Source: Panicum virgatum (taxonomy: Eukaryota > Streptophyta > Magnoliopsida > Poales > Poaceae). From it: a stretch of 64,000 nt of DNA. The stretch lies in the NCBI RefSeq assembly GCF_016808335.1, contig NC_053138.1:15369900-15433899 (forward strand). Direction: 5' to 3'. Position 1 is the first letter of the stretch. Every line of letters starts with the position of its first letter. Position numbers and translations under genes: made by a program. This document shows positions 11,001 to 23,088 of this stretch, in pieces. Below the pieces are notes generated by a model, which saw only the letters and a program-made list of their open reading frames with translations, ran no database searches and was not told where the DNA came from.

Positions 11001-14000
11001 TGCTGATGAATTCACCACACCACTTTCATAGTAATCTTGATTCCTGAAAAGGATGATTCCAGAATTTCAACCTTCCCTTCACGAAGTATGCCAGAGCCGC
11101 AAAATAAAGAAAACAGCAAAAAAGCATACCTTGCATCTAATTGATCTACAGGTGCAGATTCCTCTCGAACAGGCAACTCCACATTGCTATCAGTGGTCTT
11201 TTGTGGGAGCAAACCAGAAAATGCCCCAGAACCAAAACTGCCGAAGCTCAAACTGATACATTCTGTGTTTGTAACTTGCAAATGATCAGGAATTATCACT
11301 GCAGGGTTATCTTCAGCAATCTTTTTTGCAACCAACTCCTCATTATGTAGGCTTAAACTCTGGAAGTTTGCTGCTGCTGCTGAGACATTAGCACTGGAAT
11401 CCTCAACTGCAAGGAAATGCCGTGACCAAAAGATAAAATATATAAGCCATAGTTACAATTTTACAAAGGAATCAAAAAAACATTTGCAGACCACACCAGC
11501 AATTTTGTACAACATTAAAAAATAAGACCAAGCTACCACCTATCAGGGCCCAACATGATTTGTAAAATACCCAATGAACCTGCAGACAGGGACGCCGAAG
11601 CCCCGCTCATGAAGACGCACGAAACTCACAATGTAGCCTTGGGGGGGCTTCGGCTCGGTCTCCTCTGGCCGCGGGGAAATCCACGCCGGCGCCCCCGAGT
11701 CGGGGTTCAGCGGCAACAGCCGGTCGGCGACCAACTGCTCCAGAACCGCCACGGTGGCGGAGGACTTCCCCCACGGCAATGGCTCCTGGACATCCGACAT
11801 CTCTTCGAGTCGCGGGGGGATGTGGGAATGTAGGCTCCGGGATGGCTAAGGTGCGCTCTCACTCTCCTTCTTCCTCCTTTCGCTCTTGGCTGCGGGCTCA
11901 GGATGTAGGGGAGGCAGAGAAGGCAAAGCGAGACGAAGGCAAATGGCCAGGTGAGCCCAAACAACCCCTTTCTCTTCGTTTTTATTCACCACGACGGGCG
12001 GGTCCGCCGCCACAGCCCGAATCTACCGCATTGCGGTAGATTTCGCTGTCGCTGACGGCTGGGCCCCGCGGCCGCAGAGTCCCCCACGCGCGCACGCAGC
12101 AATAACTGCGGCACGGTAACCGGCAGGCGCGGCGCGACTGTTGCACTGTCCCATCCGTCAGCCGCCGCCCACACCGCTTCGTCTGCCCGAGGCTGCCGCC
12201 TGAAAAGGCGCGCCCGCACCGCACCGCACGAATCAAGCCACGTCGCCCCCAACCAGCGGAAGACCCGCGCGCATGACCCGCGACTCCGCGCCGTTCTCGA
12301 ATCGTGACGGAATATTCCTCCCGGGGGCTCTCTACCCTTGAAGGAATCGCATTCCGAGGCCTTACTGATCAGGGGTTCGAAGCCTGGCCCGTCGAGGGTT
12401 CGACAGGCGCCCCAGATCGCCAGAGTCAGGGACTGCATGGATGTGTCGTACAAGCTATCCTCGAACGCGGAGTTCGAGACATCCTACGCAGTGTTCAAGG
12501 CCAGTCGAGGGTGCCTAGCAGGGGAATCCCATCGAGGGAGAGCATCGAGCCCTCGGACCCTATCGAATGGGTCCGAGTCCCGCCTAGCGAACCTTCGTGA
12601 GCGCTTTATGTGACGTGTCCATGGACCACGAGCCGACCCTTATCGAACGAGGCACGGACGTCCGCTTGAACTACCCGCTAACAGCTCACTGAAGCAGCCA
12701 TAGCTCGCGGCCCGGGCATGGGTAGCATGGTGCGCTTCACCCCTCCTCCCTGCGGAAGGGTGACGAGGGTCGTAATCAAAGTCGAGGGTTCCCCTAAACG
12801 CCTTCACGTAGGCCGGGGCTCGGGGGCTCCTCGCACACCGCGGCTCCGTCATCCCGGGTGCTGTGGCAACACTGTGAGACCTGCGACGCGGGACGAGACG
12901 TGCTCGGCACTGCTCCCGTACTATTCTGCCAACTCCGGCCGTCCGGACTCCACCTCATCACACACATGGCCCCGGACCCACCTCCTGCTTGGGGGGAAGG
13001 GGTCCGGTGACGCCACGTGCCCCTCCAGGAGGGACGCTCAGCATACGCAGCCGAAGTCCCGGACCTCCCCCCTCGAGGGGTCCGGGACCTCCACGTGTCC
13101 CCCGGACCTCCTAGTGTGCACGCCAGCACTCCGTCCTGGGGAGTCTGGGACCGCCGCGTGCCCCACCACCGCTGGTGCACGCAAGACTCTGACCTGCAGG
13201 GCCCACGAAACGCCATCACGCCACGTCTGGAGGACCGTACACTATGGGGCTGGCAGGACACCGGCGTGATCTCCGCAAGACCACGGACGACATCCAGGAC
13301 GACTGCCACGCCCGACGCCACGCCCCACAGTGTACTTCCTACAGTGTTCGACCACTGCACCCTCGCGATTCGGGGGAAGACGACGACTTCCATGTTCCCC
13401 TACTCATGTACACCGCCCCTCCTTATATCTATAAAAGGAGGAGGCGGGCTTCCTTTAACAAGGATGGTCACCTACACTCGCGATCATCGTCACACTCTCA
13501 GCACCACTGAGCACTCACCTCAACCGACTCCTCTTCTAGTAGAGACTTGGGAGCCTACCTCCCTCTCTCGCCTCGCTTGTACCCCCTACTACAAGCACTC
13601 CGGGTGCAAGATAATACAGTGCCCTCGCACACCCCTTTGCTGGACGTACGGCCCCGTGGCCGGAACCAGGATAAACCCGTGCGTTACTGTGTTGCCTCTT
13701 GCATCAACATTTGGGACGAGGAAACACGCAGCATTTACTAATTGGGATCCGGACCCCCGGGTCAGGACACCGACAAAAATAGAAGCTAAATGCATTTGAT
13801 CCCTCTAGATTCTGAAAATGCGATTATTTGGGACTTTATTTGTCCCCAGTACTTTCATGATTATGTGTACAGCTACTGTTGACACAAATACATTCTGCAA
13901 CAGGCTGAAATAGAGATCCAAAACTATTAAACTACCATATAAATGGTAGAAAAGTAGTTTACCCACATGGACTTATGAATTGGTTACCATATTGAATTAC

Positions 14001-17000
14001 AGTTAGACTGGCATTTCCATGATTACGATTGCCCAACGACATCAGCCTAACAGAACTATCAAATGAAAAACCAAAGGGCATCTTCTAACAGAACTTAATA
14101 TATGGGAAAATTATTGACCTCTAAGATAATTAATCAACAGATGCTCAGCAAATTTCTGAACAATTAGTTCTGCACTCACATTCGTGACTGTAATTCTGAG
14201 GCTGGTAGGACACTCCATCATTGTATTCAGAAAAACCCTCACTGTGTTCCAAGTGTCTCTCAGAGGCAGACGCTGGTCTCATTGCAATGGTGCTGTTTTC
14301 ATCGAAGTGTGAATTTTCATGTGAATTAACCACATCAGTAACCAACGCAGATGACTGTATGGATGCTTCATAGAAGGATGGGTCCCCAGATGTCTCAGGA
14401 AGTGACAATTGGTTTGCTGATGTTGGCTCGTCTTGCAGACACCAATCACCCTCATAAGTGTGCTTACTCTCAGCAGAAGAATGACCATGATTCTTAACCT
14501 GAGCAGAATCTTGCAGAGGTAACCCCTTGTCAAGATCTGTTGGGGGGGCTGTGCTTCCAGATTGTTTCAGGTTCTGGTTCACAGTGCTTGGCAAAGATGG
14601 GTACTGTCCAGCATATCCTCTATCAGCTGTGACCACAGGTTTGCTTGAAGCCTTACCCTGAGGAGGCCTACCCATTTTTACAATGTCAGCCATCGACAAC
14701 TGACCAGGTGTCCCAGACCAGCCATGCTGAAACCCAGATGATGGTTGCGATGATACAGCTGGTCCATCAGCAACCACATGTTTGTTTGCAGAAGAACCGC
14801 TGGACACAAGAGAGTATATAAATATCCAACAAGACGTAGATATGAAAAACAAATGATCTGAAAATATTGGCAGTTAAGAATAATTCTCCAGTTTTCATAG
14901 GCATCATCCAAACATCCAGTGATCATTCTATTGATTCCAACCAACCACAATATTACAAATGATATTATTGCAAAAAAATGGATATATTAATCTAAATGAA
15001 ATGGGCTACCTAAATAATAATAATAGAAATAAGAAATTAACAGAAAGGACCCATGTGTCCTTAGATGTTTTCTCAGTAGGCATGAGCATCACCAGTAATA
15101 AAAAAGCAAGATTTCACAGGCTAACAACAACATAATTAGAAGGAAAACAGAAAATTCGTCAAAGTGTCTTGAATGGATCACAGAAGGGCCTTTTCCCCCT
15201 TACCTTGCAACTGTCTGCTTCTGACTGGAATTGCTTGATGCTGCACCAGGCCCTGAGACTGGAGGCCTTGGGGGCACGTTATCTAATTTTCAGAATGAAA
15301 TGAAGCGAGAGTCAGACCGTCAGAAGAAAAGCTAAAAAACAATTGGCTTGAAGGTACAAATGGCACTTATTCTATTACCAGTAGAGCTGGAGTGCACAGA
15401 ATTGCTCCGTCCACCACGATCTGCACCACCTCTAATACCCCGACTAGTAGAAGTATTTGATCGAGATCTAGGCTCAGGAACCTCTTTAATCTGCTTAAAT
15501 GTCCACAACTGTAGTTGTCAGTTCTACTGTTCAGCTAAGAATAGAGCATTTTTCAGATAATAACCAAACCTTCAGTTGAATATTTGGTGCAAGGAATCGC
15601 ACGGTACAAAAATGAATTGGTAGTGGAGACAGATTTCATTTTCAGCATTCACCTAATGAAACTATCTAGTGCAAGAAAATGGCTGGTTCCCAATTCAAAA
15701 ATAATGCAACTAAAATATAGCTAACAGTTATCAATAGATTTGCATATTGCAGGATGATAGGGCACATTAAAGTTAGAAAATCAATGTAAACTGACCTCTT
15801 TTTTCTTATCACGCTTGCTCTTTACCTCTTGAAAAGTATCTGAAAAGAATATATGAGTGGTAAATTAACAATGTCCATTGATGTGCTTGACCTATTGACA
15901 TTAACAAACCATTTGGTGTCGCTGCCACATATACATAATGCAAACTAATAAAAAGAACAGCATAAGCAAGAACAGATGATTAAATACAGATATTTACATG
16001 CTAGCAAAGCCAATATATTCATAAATCCAAAGCTAACTTTCTTGCCCACATCAGTTAAGAAGTAAATTTCGCTCCATGACAAGCACATGTAATTTAGACT
16101 AGATCTAGTTAGGAAATGTTTCATCTATTGAATAAAATAATGAATTAAGGGGGATTACAAGCACTGCACATGTTATCTTAGTATATCATTTGTCTTTGTA
16201 ATCTTCATTTAACTGCCCAGGACTTCAGAAACCTAGCAAAGCATGCAGTCTTGACTATTGAGTAGTGAGTTACCTTATGTCGGTACCCCAGGACTGGGGT
16301 ACCCCCTCTTGCTGTGTCTAGGCAAGAGTCTCGTAGTTATCCTTAACTACACCCTGACGGCCGAGCAGCCGGACCCTGTGGTCCTGAGCCCTACTCTCCC
16401 GGCAAACGGCCCCGGACCCGCTCCCCGCTTGGGGAGGGTCCGGTGATGCCACGTATCCCGGAGGAGGTAGCCCTCAGCCAAAACAGCTGGGGGCCCCAGA
16501 CCTCCCAGGGAGTTCCGGACCCCCGCCGGGTCCCGGACCCCATATACTATCCGGACCCCTCAGCAGGGAGGAACCGACACCCCGCCTGGGGCAGGTCCGG
16601 AGCCGCCACATGTCAGTGAGTGCGGCCACGCACGCAGGACCGCGTGGCTTCCCCTGGAAGACTCGTCTACCAACCGCATTCAATGCGGTAGGCGGAGCAG
16701 AGCCCGACGCGGTTTTTGCTCGGTTGCACTGTTGGTCGCGTGTTACCAAGGCGCACAGTGCAGTCGCTGGCGCCGCCCACCGCGTATGTCAGTCTACAAT
16801 GCCAGTTGGACACGACGGCTCGGTTTCGCCCATTATGACGCCTACACAGTAGTCTCGATAGACTACGCCGCAAGCTACACTACCTCAACGGGCGCCTCGC
16901 CGATGGGACAGGAGCAGACCCCCCTCGGTCAGAGAGTCTACAAGACGATGAAGAGTATCCGGCAAGAGATTCTCTATCACTATACCACCATTAGTATCTA

Positions 17001-18655
17001 TCTAGTATAAATACATCATTGTTGGGCCCACCTGTCGGGGTCCAACGCATGTGTACGCGTCCTCCTTGCTCTATAAAAGGGAGACGTCCGCTAGAGAAGG
17101 ACTCAAGCCGGCTAGGCAGAGGATAGACCCATTAATACTAAAAGCAATACATCACACAGTGGATGTAGGGTATTACGCTCCGGCGGCCCGAACCACTCTA
17201 AACCCGAGTGTTCTTGCGTTCTTGCCCCCAAGCTAGATCGGCCTAATCGCTTAGCGCTTTCCCGAGTATTCCCCCTCGGGGATTAGGCGGGTGCATTCCG
17301 CCACCCGGCTGTGGGTACCCTAAAAAGCCCACGACACCTTACATTACAAACACTAATACATAAAGAAAACAGATCATTTCAAATGTATTAACATGACAAA
17401 AGCTAAAAGAAGTTGCCGCATGCTAAAAAGTATAACAATAGCAACAAAAGGAGAAAAAAAAGTACCATAATAAGCAGAACCAGGAAATGAGCAAAAGAAG
17501 TTATGATAAATAAAATGAGAAAACCAAGGGAGGGGGAAAAAAGACAATAGTACGTAGTGATCTGTTTTTTTACATATTCAACAGATAATAGATCCTATCA
17601 GAGGAGAAACTGATACTTGCTCCAAAATTTATATGATTTGAGGGCAGGAAACAGAATCTAAAAGAGTAGTTCAAACATCCTTTCCCAGTCTTAAAGCTCC
17701 ACTTTTTCCGAACCTGCTAGCTAAATTTACCACAGTTATTCCTAGCAAACCAAGAACCTAAACTTGCCACAACCGTTCTTTCCAAATCTTACTCCTACTT
17801 GTAAAAGAATCATATCTATCCACTAAATGGTCCAATCTAATACGGCATACTTGTCTTCCTTTCTCCAAAGCTTCCGGTATCCACATTCTCACTATCATCA
17901 CATTCCCTAAGAAGAAAAAAGGTAAGTCCTCCCCAGAAGCGACAGCCAAAAAGTTAAGCATTCCTGAAGTAACTGGCTGACACTGCCAATTTGCACCACA
18001 AAAACGAATGGTGGAACCAACCACAAGAGAGACAAAAACATGATCCACCGGGCGGTTGCGCGCTATTCCAAAATAGGAACCTCTTTACCACTAGTAGCAT
18101 TTGCAGGAAATCTAAAGCAGAAACCCTAAAAGGGTAAAGGACATTTGTGACAGCACTTACAATACCTAAATATAATATTTTGCTATCTGAAACCGGCCTA
18201 GCCTAAATCGAGGATGAACTCGAGGGCCCGAAGGGGGAAAGCCGATACAGGTTAATCCGATTCCCCACTAATCCGGCCGCGCGCTGAGACTAAAACCTTC
18301 ACGGCGACGAATCGCCCCAGATCGACGAGTGCCCCATGGTCTAAGACACCTCTAAACCCTAACAACGCGCCCTCCCTCCTCAAACTCCATCACGCTTCCA
18401 AGGAATAACACGAAAACGAACAGCAAAACAGGCACGAAATCGTGGGAGTGGGGAGAGGATAGCGCAAGCCGTGGCCGAACCTTGGGAAAGGAGGCGGCTG
18501 ACTGCCTCGTCGGGGTCCATGCCGCACTCGCGCAGTGCGGCGTAGATCTCCGCCTCCGGGCGGTTCACGATCTCCTTCAGGCTCTGCACCAGCTTCCTCG
18601 ACCCGGCTGGGACGGGCGCTGCCGCCCCCTTCCCTCCGGCTCCGCCGCCGCTCAT
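8054..18655 (-). CDS. GIP1L: GBF-interacting protein 1-like (DUF1296) protein, ten exons
   Basis: Ten coding exons join in frame to 848 residues: 18655-18481, 15839-15796, 15490-15379, 15282-15204, 14799-14180, 11406-11130, 11043-10767, 9497-9345, 8986-8471 and 8347-8054, all with GT-AG borders. The N-terminus carries the GIP1_N/DUF1296 helical domain (RKLVQSLKEIVNRPEAEIYA, then CGMDPDEAVSRLLSQ and EVKSKRDKKKE). The rest is low-complexity, rich in Ser, Gln, Pro and Asn, with a Gln run near residue 650 and a GYPTYLPQNYATY-type segment. In Arabidopsis, GIP1 binds G-box bZIP factors and enhances their DNA binding; nuclear action here is inferred. The ATG at 18655 follows the TATA box by about 190 bp. 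An in-frame upstream ATG (18823) lies too close to the TATA box to be transcribed. Length fits the family. The two largest introns carry LTR retrotransposon sequence. Confidence 0.93.
11564..13780. mobile_element. Rearranged Gypsy-type retrotransposon remnant in GIP1L intron 5
   Basis: The minus strand at 11566-11800 encodes a fragment like the 'putative gypsy type transposon' domain (PF04195), with GYIVSFVRLHERGFGVP. From about 12305 to 13775 lies LTR-like sequence that reads on the plus strand: a CTATAAAAGGAGG TATA box near 13430, then a U5-like region ending CACCGACA. The LTR-like part and the gag-like part therefore point in opposite directions. AAAAT occurs at 11564-11568 and 13776-13780 and could be a target duplication. 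No second LTR and no pol are present. The LTR shares motifs with the solo LTR at 16278 (CTTGGGG, GGTCCGGTGA, GCCACGT). Confidence 0.6.
16278..17336 (+). mobile_element. Solo LTR of a Gypsy-type element in GIP1L intron 1
   Basis: The 1059-bp sequence begins TGTCGGTACCCC and ends GCCCACGACA, so it has TG...CA termini. It is flanked by a perfect 5-bp duplication CCTTA (16273-16277 and 17337-17341). A CTATAAAAGG TATA box near 17070 sets plus orientation, antisense to the host gene. No internal retrotransposon sequence remains, so it arose by recombination between two LTRs. The family appears related to the remnant in intron 5. It lies well away from the splice sites. Confidence 0.9.
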
Positions 18656-18839
18656 CCTCGCCGCCGGGATTCCCTCCTCGGGCTCGGAAACAGGGATGCG
18701 AGGGCCCGTCGTTGCTTCCGTGGGCGGGTGGTGGTGGTGATAGCTTCGGTTTCGGCTTGGTTCACTTTGCTCCCTCCCACGCAACGGCGGCCGCTGCCTC
18801 GTTCCAAAACCCTTCCTCCCCACCCTCGCCGCGGCGAAG

Positions 18840-18847
18840 TTTATATA
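18840..18847 (-). promoter_or_regulatory. TATA box of the GIP1-like gene
   Basis: On the minus strand the sequence reads TATATAA. It lies about 185-190 bp upstream of the chosen ATG at 18655. Transcription would be expected to begin near 18810, which excludes the in-frame ATG at 18823 from the mRNA. Confidence 0.55.
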
Positions 18848-19014
18848 GCTGGATGAAAGGCTGGCTGGCTGGGTGAGAAGGGATTAACACGGGACCCATA
18901 ACTCTTTTCCTGCCCGTGTTTGAAGGCGAAGGAGTACAACACACTACGCGGTAATTACCGAGGTCACATGTGTGATTTGCAAGTACGCCTGCTATTTTCT
19001 ATTTTTATAATATA

Positions 19015-19215
19015 ATTCTTCCTAAGTCTCAAAGTACTTTTATTTTGTAATAATTCAAACTAGCCTAAGTTGATTATGTTTGTAAAATTAAAAAATAATA
19101 TTTTACGATATCAAATAAGATTCATTTCATCCATTCTAAAGTACAAATTCATGTTTATTATGGGAAGTTCAATTAGTATAAATATAAAAATATTTGTACT
19201 TTGAGACGGAGGGAG
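19015..19215. mobile_element. Stowaway-like MITE
   Basis: The right end reads GTACTTTGAGACGGAGGGAG followed by TA, the standard grass Stowaway (Tc1/Mariner) end. The left end, TTCTTCCTAAGTCTCAAAGT, is a decayed inverted copy. The interior is AT-rich and non-coding. Confidence 0.7.
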
Positions 19216-19339
19216 TACAATGTTTGAGTTTGCCATTGTAAAGTAAAAAATATTTTTATACGAAAACTGGACGCTCCATCATTGATGGTGGCACATCCCG
19301 TTATTTAGGTAGGTGTTAATGAGTGTGCCAAAATTGAGA

Positions 19340-20966
19340 TCGTTGACGAAAAGCATGTTGATCATTGACGGTTAATTTAGCAAACACATTATTACACACC
19401 AATTGAGGAGAGGTCTAAATTCATATTTTATCTATCTATACCTTTGTGTTAGTAGAATATTTGTATTAGCTAATTTTGAAAATCTTGTAAGTCAAATATG
19501 TTCTCGTTGTTGGCGCTTGCTGCTTGCATATCTATTATTTGGACAACTGTAAATAAGTGTGCCAAATTTGAGGTCCAGTCCTTGGCGCGGGACAAGATGT
19601 TGATGCTTGACGATAAATTTGGTAGCTTTATCATTACTCAACATTTGAGGGGTCGCGTAGAAAAATGTGCCATATCTTAGTTTATTATTTGAACCGTTTG
19701 AATTTATCTGTCGTGATCCCTCATTAATGAGGATCATGCATTTAATCTAGCCAGTTGTAAATGAGTGTACCAAAGTAGAGATAGCAACACAAGATATTGT
19801 TTGACAGAAATAATAGATCATCTCGCTGCTAGAGTAACCACTCGAGGTAAATGGTCTGAATTTATGGAATTGGAAGGCGCGTACTCTTACAAGGCCACAA
19901 CCTTCTATATTGCCATGCCTCACAATATATGCTCATGACCCTTAACAAAATTTGGCAACTGCATTTGTAAAGATGATTGAGAGACGAAAGCAAAAAACGA
20001 AATACCATTCCTCTGTGCCTTTGTGTTCATAGCGCGCGCGTGTGTTGGTAATTAGAAAATGTTGTGAGGCGTGGATACTCTCTCACTACTGGAGACTAGA
20101 TACATATTATTTGGACAACTATAAATGAGTGTGCCAAATTCGTGGTCCTAGCTGCAATGAGATGTCGATGTTTGATTTTTAATCATTGTACTAAATAGCG
20201 CGCTATAACGGTTGAGAAAAGCTCTCCACTAATTATCATAGTCCACTATTTTATACACTGATTTTGATAATAAAGTTGGTAGCTTTGTCATTGCTCGCTA
20301 TTTGAGGATACACGTAAAAGATATGGCATATCTCACTAACTTTGTGCGAGCATGTACTGTTTGAGTTTGCCCGTCGTAGATTGAGAAGATATAATAAGGC
20401 CTCTTCCAAAGGTACTAACGATTTCAACTCAGATAGCTATAAGAAACAATATAAATGAGAAAAATGAATCCTAATGATTCTCGATTTTTGAGACAGCTCT
20501 CACAACATTTGGAAAAACATGTCATATGCTAGCGACACAATACTCGCTAGTGTAAATTTTTTTCCTATATCTCTCTCCGCCGCGTCAGTTTAAGCTGACG
20601 ATATTGCCCCACTTTAGACAAGGCCTAAGGTGGAGACGCTTGCTCATTAGTGAGGATCATGCATCTAATATTGCCTGTTGTAAATGAGTGTGCCAGAGTA
20701 GAGATAGCAACACAAGATATTGTTTGATGGAAAAAATTAGCCACTTTGTTGCTAATAACTATTTTTGATAAACACGTAAACTAAAGTGCAGTGAATTAAT
20801 GGAATTGCAAAGCATGTATTCTCTCAAGGCTACAACCTTCCACATTGCGATGCCACACAATATACAAAGGTCGTAGAACCCTACCATACGAATGTTGATC
20901 GTTGACGATAAAATTTGGCAACCGTGTTATTACAAAGCAGTTACGGGAGAGGCATTGATTGGACCA
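19340..20966. repeat. Diverged satellite-like repeat array
   Basis: Related motifs recur in direct orientation: AATGAGTGTGCCA (about 19320, 20130, 20685, variants at 19555 and 19765), GATATTGTTTGA (19792, 20718), and a core like GACGATAAATTTGG followed by ATTAC and GAGAGG (19375, 19610, 20910). A block of about 230 bp at 19730-19960 is similar to 20655-20890. Spacing is irregular, so units are old and partly deleted. The array resumes at 29220 beyond the Pack-MULE. No gene is visible in it. Confidence 0.6.
20398..20625. mobile_element. Tourist-like MITE, 228 bp
   Basis: The ends GGCCTCTTCCAAAG and CTTTAGACAAGGCC form an imperfect inverted repeat, and TAA flanks both sides (20395-20397 and 20626-20628). 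A 3-bp TAA duplication is characteristic of PIF/Harbinger MITEs. It has no coding capacity and interrupts the satellite-like array. Confidence 0.75.
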
Positions 20967-21066
20967 TTTCTTTATGAGAAAATTTCTTGTAAGGCCCTCC
21001 AACAAATAGCACTTCTTTCTATGGCCTTGAAAACTACAAACTTCCTTCTTTAGTCCTAGTTTTATT

Positions 21067-21219
21067 CACTGCGTTCGGCAGGCTGGAGTTGGAGGTTGGA
21101 GCTGTAATGGTGTGAGAGAAAAATACTATTGGGCTGGCTGGAGCTGGAGCTGGTAGCTGGAGTGGTGTGAGAGAAAAATATTGTAGCGCTGGAGGCTACA
21201 AGACCAGCCGAACGCAGTG
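21067..21219. mobile_element. 153-bp MITE inserted in the Pack-MULE left inverted repeat
   Basis: The element begins CACTGCGTTCGGC and ends GCCGAACGCAGTG, a perfect 13-bp inverted repeat, and is flanked by ATT on both sides (21064-21066, 21220-21222). Its interior has a GGCTGGAG-rich direct repeat containing GTGTGAGAGAAAAATA twice. Removing it restores alignment of the Pack-MULE left inverted repeat with the right one, which proves it came later. Confidence 0.85.
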
Positions 21220-21348
21220 ATTTTCTATCCCTCCCTTGGCCTTACCGTAAGGTCTATTAGTTGGTTCTGTTTTTGCCTTGACGGACGGTGCCTGCAGCCG
21301 TGAAGTTAGGCCTGCCCTCTTGCTTCTCCACTGGGCCCCGACACTGAC

Positions 21349-22024
21349 GTGCAGCAGTGGCTGGCTCAGACCGCGGCCGACGCCAGGGAGTGGTGCAACA
21401 AGACCATGGGGATGAGCTCGGCCGCCTACGCGCCGGCGGAGCCAGGGAAAGGAGGAGCGGGAGGGCGGCGGCCAAGCCTGCACCCATCTGACGCAGCAGG
21501 AGGAGATGGGGAGACCAGACGCGGAGGCTATGCGCGCCGCAGTGGAGAAGCACGACAGGGGCGGGGAGGCCGCGGGACAGGGCACGAAGGACAAGGCCGC
21601 CCGCGCGGCCGGCGCCGCGGCAGACCACGCCGCGGCGACAAAAGCCCGGGAGGCCATGGGACGGCGGCCGACTACACCAAGCAGGCGGCCGTGAGGGCCA
21701 GGGACGCCACTGCCGGCGCGGCCGGGACGACTGTGGAGTACGCGAAGCAGGCGGCGACGAAGGCCAGGGACGTGAGGCTGGGCACCGGCGAGGCGGCTGC
21801 GGAGTACGCGAAGCAGGCGGTGGCGAAGGGGAAGGACTGCGACGTCGACGCGCTCGGGAAGCACTCCGTCGGGCGCGCGAGCCGGAGGCAGCTGTGGGAG
21901 TGCGCAGCGTCGATGGCCGTGGATGGCGGCGGGCGGCGGCGCACGGAGGCTGCACCGCCGGCGGCGGGGGCAGCGTCGGGCAGGTGGCCGCCAAGGATAG
22001 CGCGAGGCGGCCGGCACGCGGAGG
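21349..22024 (+). pseudogene. Captured LEA-like (group 3/LEA_4 type) gene fragment
   Basis: Plus-strand coding similarity is split between two frames. The first (about 21538-21660) reads GQGTKDKAARAAGAAADHAA; the second (about 21663-21840) reads TVEYAKQAATKARD and EYAKQAVAKGKD. These Ala/Lys-rich, roughly 11-residue repeats with Tyr-Ala-Lys resemble late-embryogenesis-abundant group 3 proteins. LEA proteins are hydrophilic dehydration protectants. A frameshift near 21660 breaks the frame, and the Copia element cuts it at 22024. GC content is far above the flanking array. It lies inside the Pack-MULE, so it is a captured fragment rather than a native gene. The LEA assignment rests on repeat texture alone. 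Confidence 0.55.
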
Positions 22025-23088
22025 TGTTAGATAACGAGTCAATTTTTGGTATATTTTAATTCCAAATATTACAAATAATTTCATGGCATAAATGAGTGAT
22101 AATGTATGAATAAAATATGTGCATGTGTTCATGTTATTCTTACTAATAAGCATGAACAAAAAGTTAAACCAGAATATGTTTAGAGTGTACCTCAAGGCGG
22201 GACCAGTACCGGAGGCACCGGTTGCGCCGTTAACAGCTGGAATAGACATGCTATTCGACTGGCCTTGCCTGAAGTAGTCGAACGATGTCGATGCAGGAAG
22301 AGGTTCGCAGTGCAGTCCAACGAACGGTCACCAGGAAGCAGACGAAATAGTCGTTCGTTCACGACGGGAAGTAGACGAAGTAGTCAATCAGGGAGCGAGC
22401 AGTCGCGTCAAGACGCTCCCCAAAAACCTGATTGCCCGCGTCCCGTGCAGGACCTTCAGCGAGCAGAGGTTCCGGAGGCCTGCTCTTACTAGAGCTGTGC
22501 GCGCAGCACTAACGATGGGAATGGCAGAAAGCAGCAGAGGGAGAAGGGAGAGGTCTCCTAAGCAGGAGTACCTGGATCAAGTGCTGAAGTGTGTGTAGAT
22601 AGAGGAGGAAGGGGTGATTTATATAGGCGTGAAGGTGCCTCAGGTTCAACGAACCTGGACGTCGTAAAGAGTTTTGATGAGCGGCAGTTACTGGTGTGAT
22701 TCTCCAGTCATTACTGTCAACGTTTATTCTCTGTTTTAATGTTCTTAACAGCAAAACGTTCTTCTCATCTCAGCACATCACGTCGCACCGCACCTGCACG
22801 TCACGTCCGGCCGTGCACGCGCACCGCAAGTCCGGCCGCGCCGCGCCCACGGCCTCGGCCACGGCCCGCCTCGGCGAGGCGAGCGAACGCGCGCGCGCGT
22901 GTGGTTCACCGACCTCCTCTTACTGGCTTCACAAGTGGTGTACACGAAGTCCACCCTTTAAGTCGGTTGAGATCCTCCTCAAATCCCGGTACGGAATTAA
23001 GTAATTGATTCCCTAACATTTAATAGTAGACTTTAAATTCTTTTATTGTATTGATTAGAATAAATGGGCCAAGCCCATAATTCCAACA
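22025..23088 (-). repeat. 3' LTR of the Copia element (1064 bp)
   Basis: It begins TGTTAGATAACG and ends ATTCCAACA on the plus strand. It is the shorter of the two LTRs by 103 bp. The difference is explained by an internal tandem duplication in the other LTR. Confidence 0.92.

Noticed and set aside
12360..12400. GGTTCGAAGCC resembling a tRNA T-loop
   Set aside because: No acceptor stem, D-arm or anticodon arm in the expected positions; it lies in LTR-like sequence.
17758..18048. 96-residue minus-strand frame in GIP1L intron 1
   Set aside because: No family resemblance and no splice borders that would join it in frame to neighbouring GIP1L exons.
18656..18823. 56-residue N-terminal extension of the GIP1-like protein
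   Set aside because: In frame, but its ATG lies about 20 bp from the TATA box, upstream of the expected transcription start.
21196..22249. Minus-strand frames of 273 and 330 residues
   Set aside because: Arg/Pro/Ser-rich antisense of the LEA-like fragment; the second also runs into the Copia LTR.
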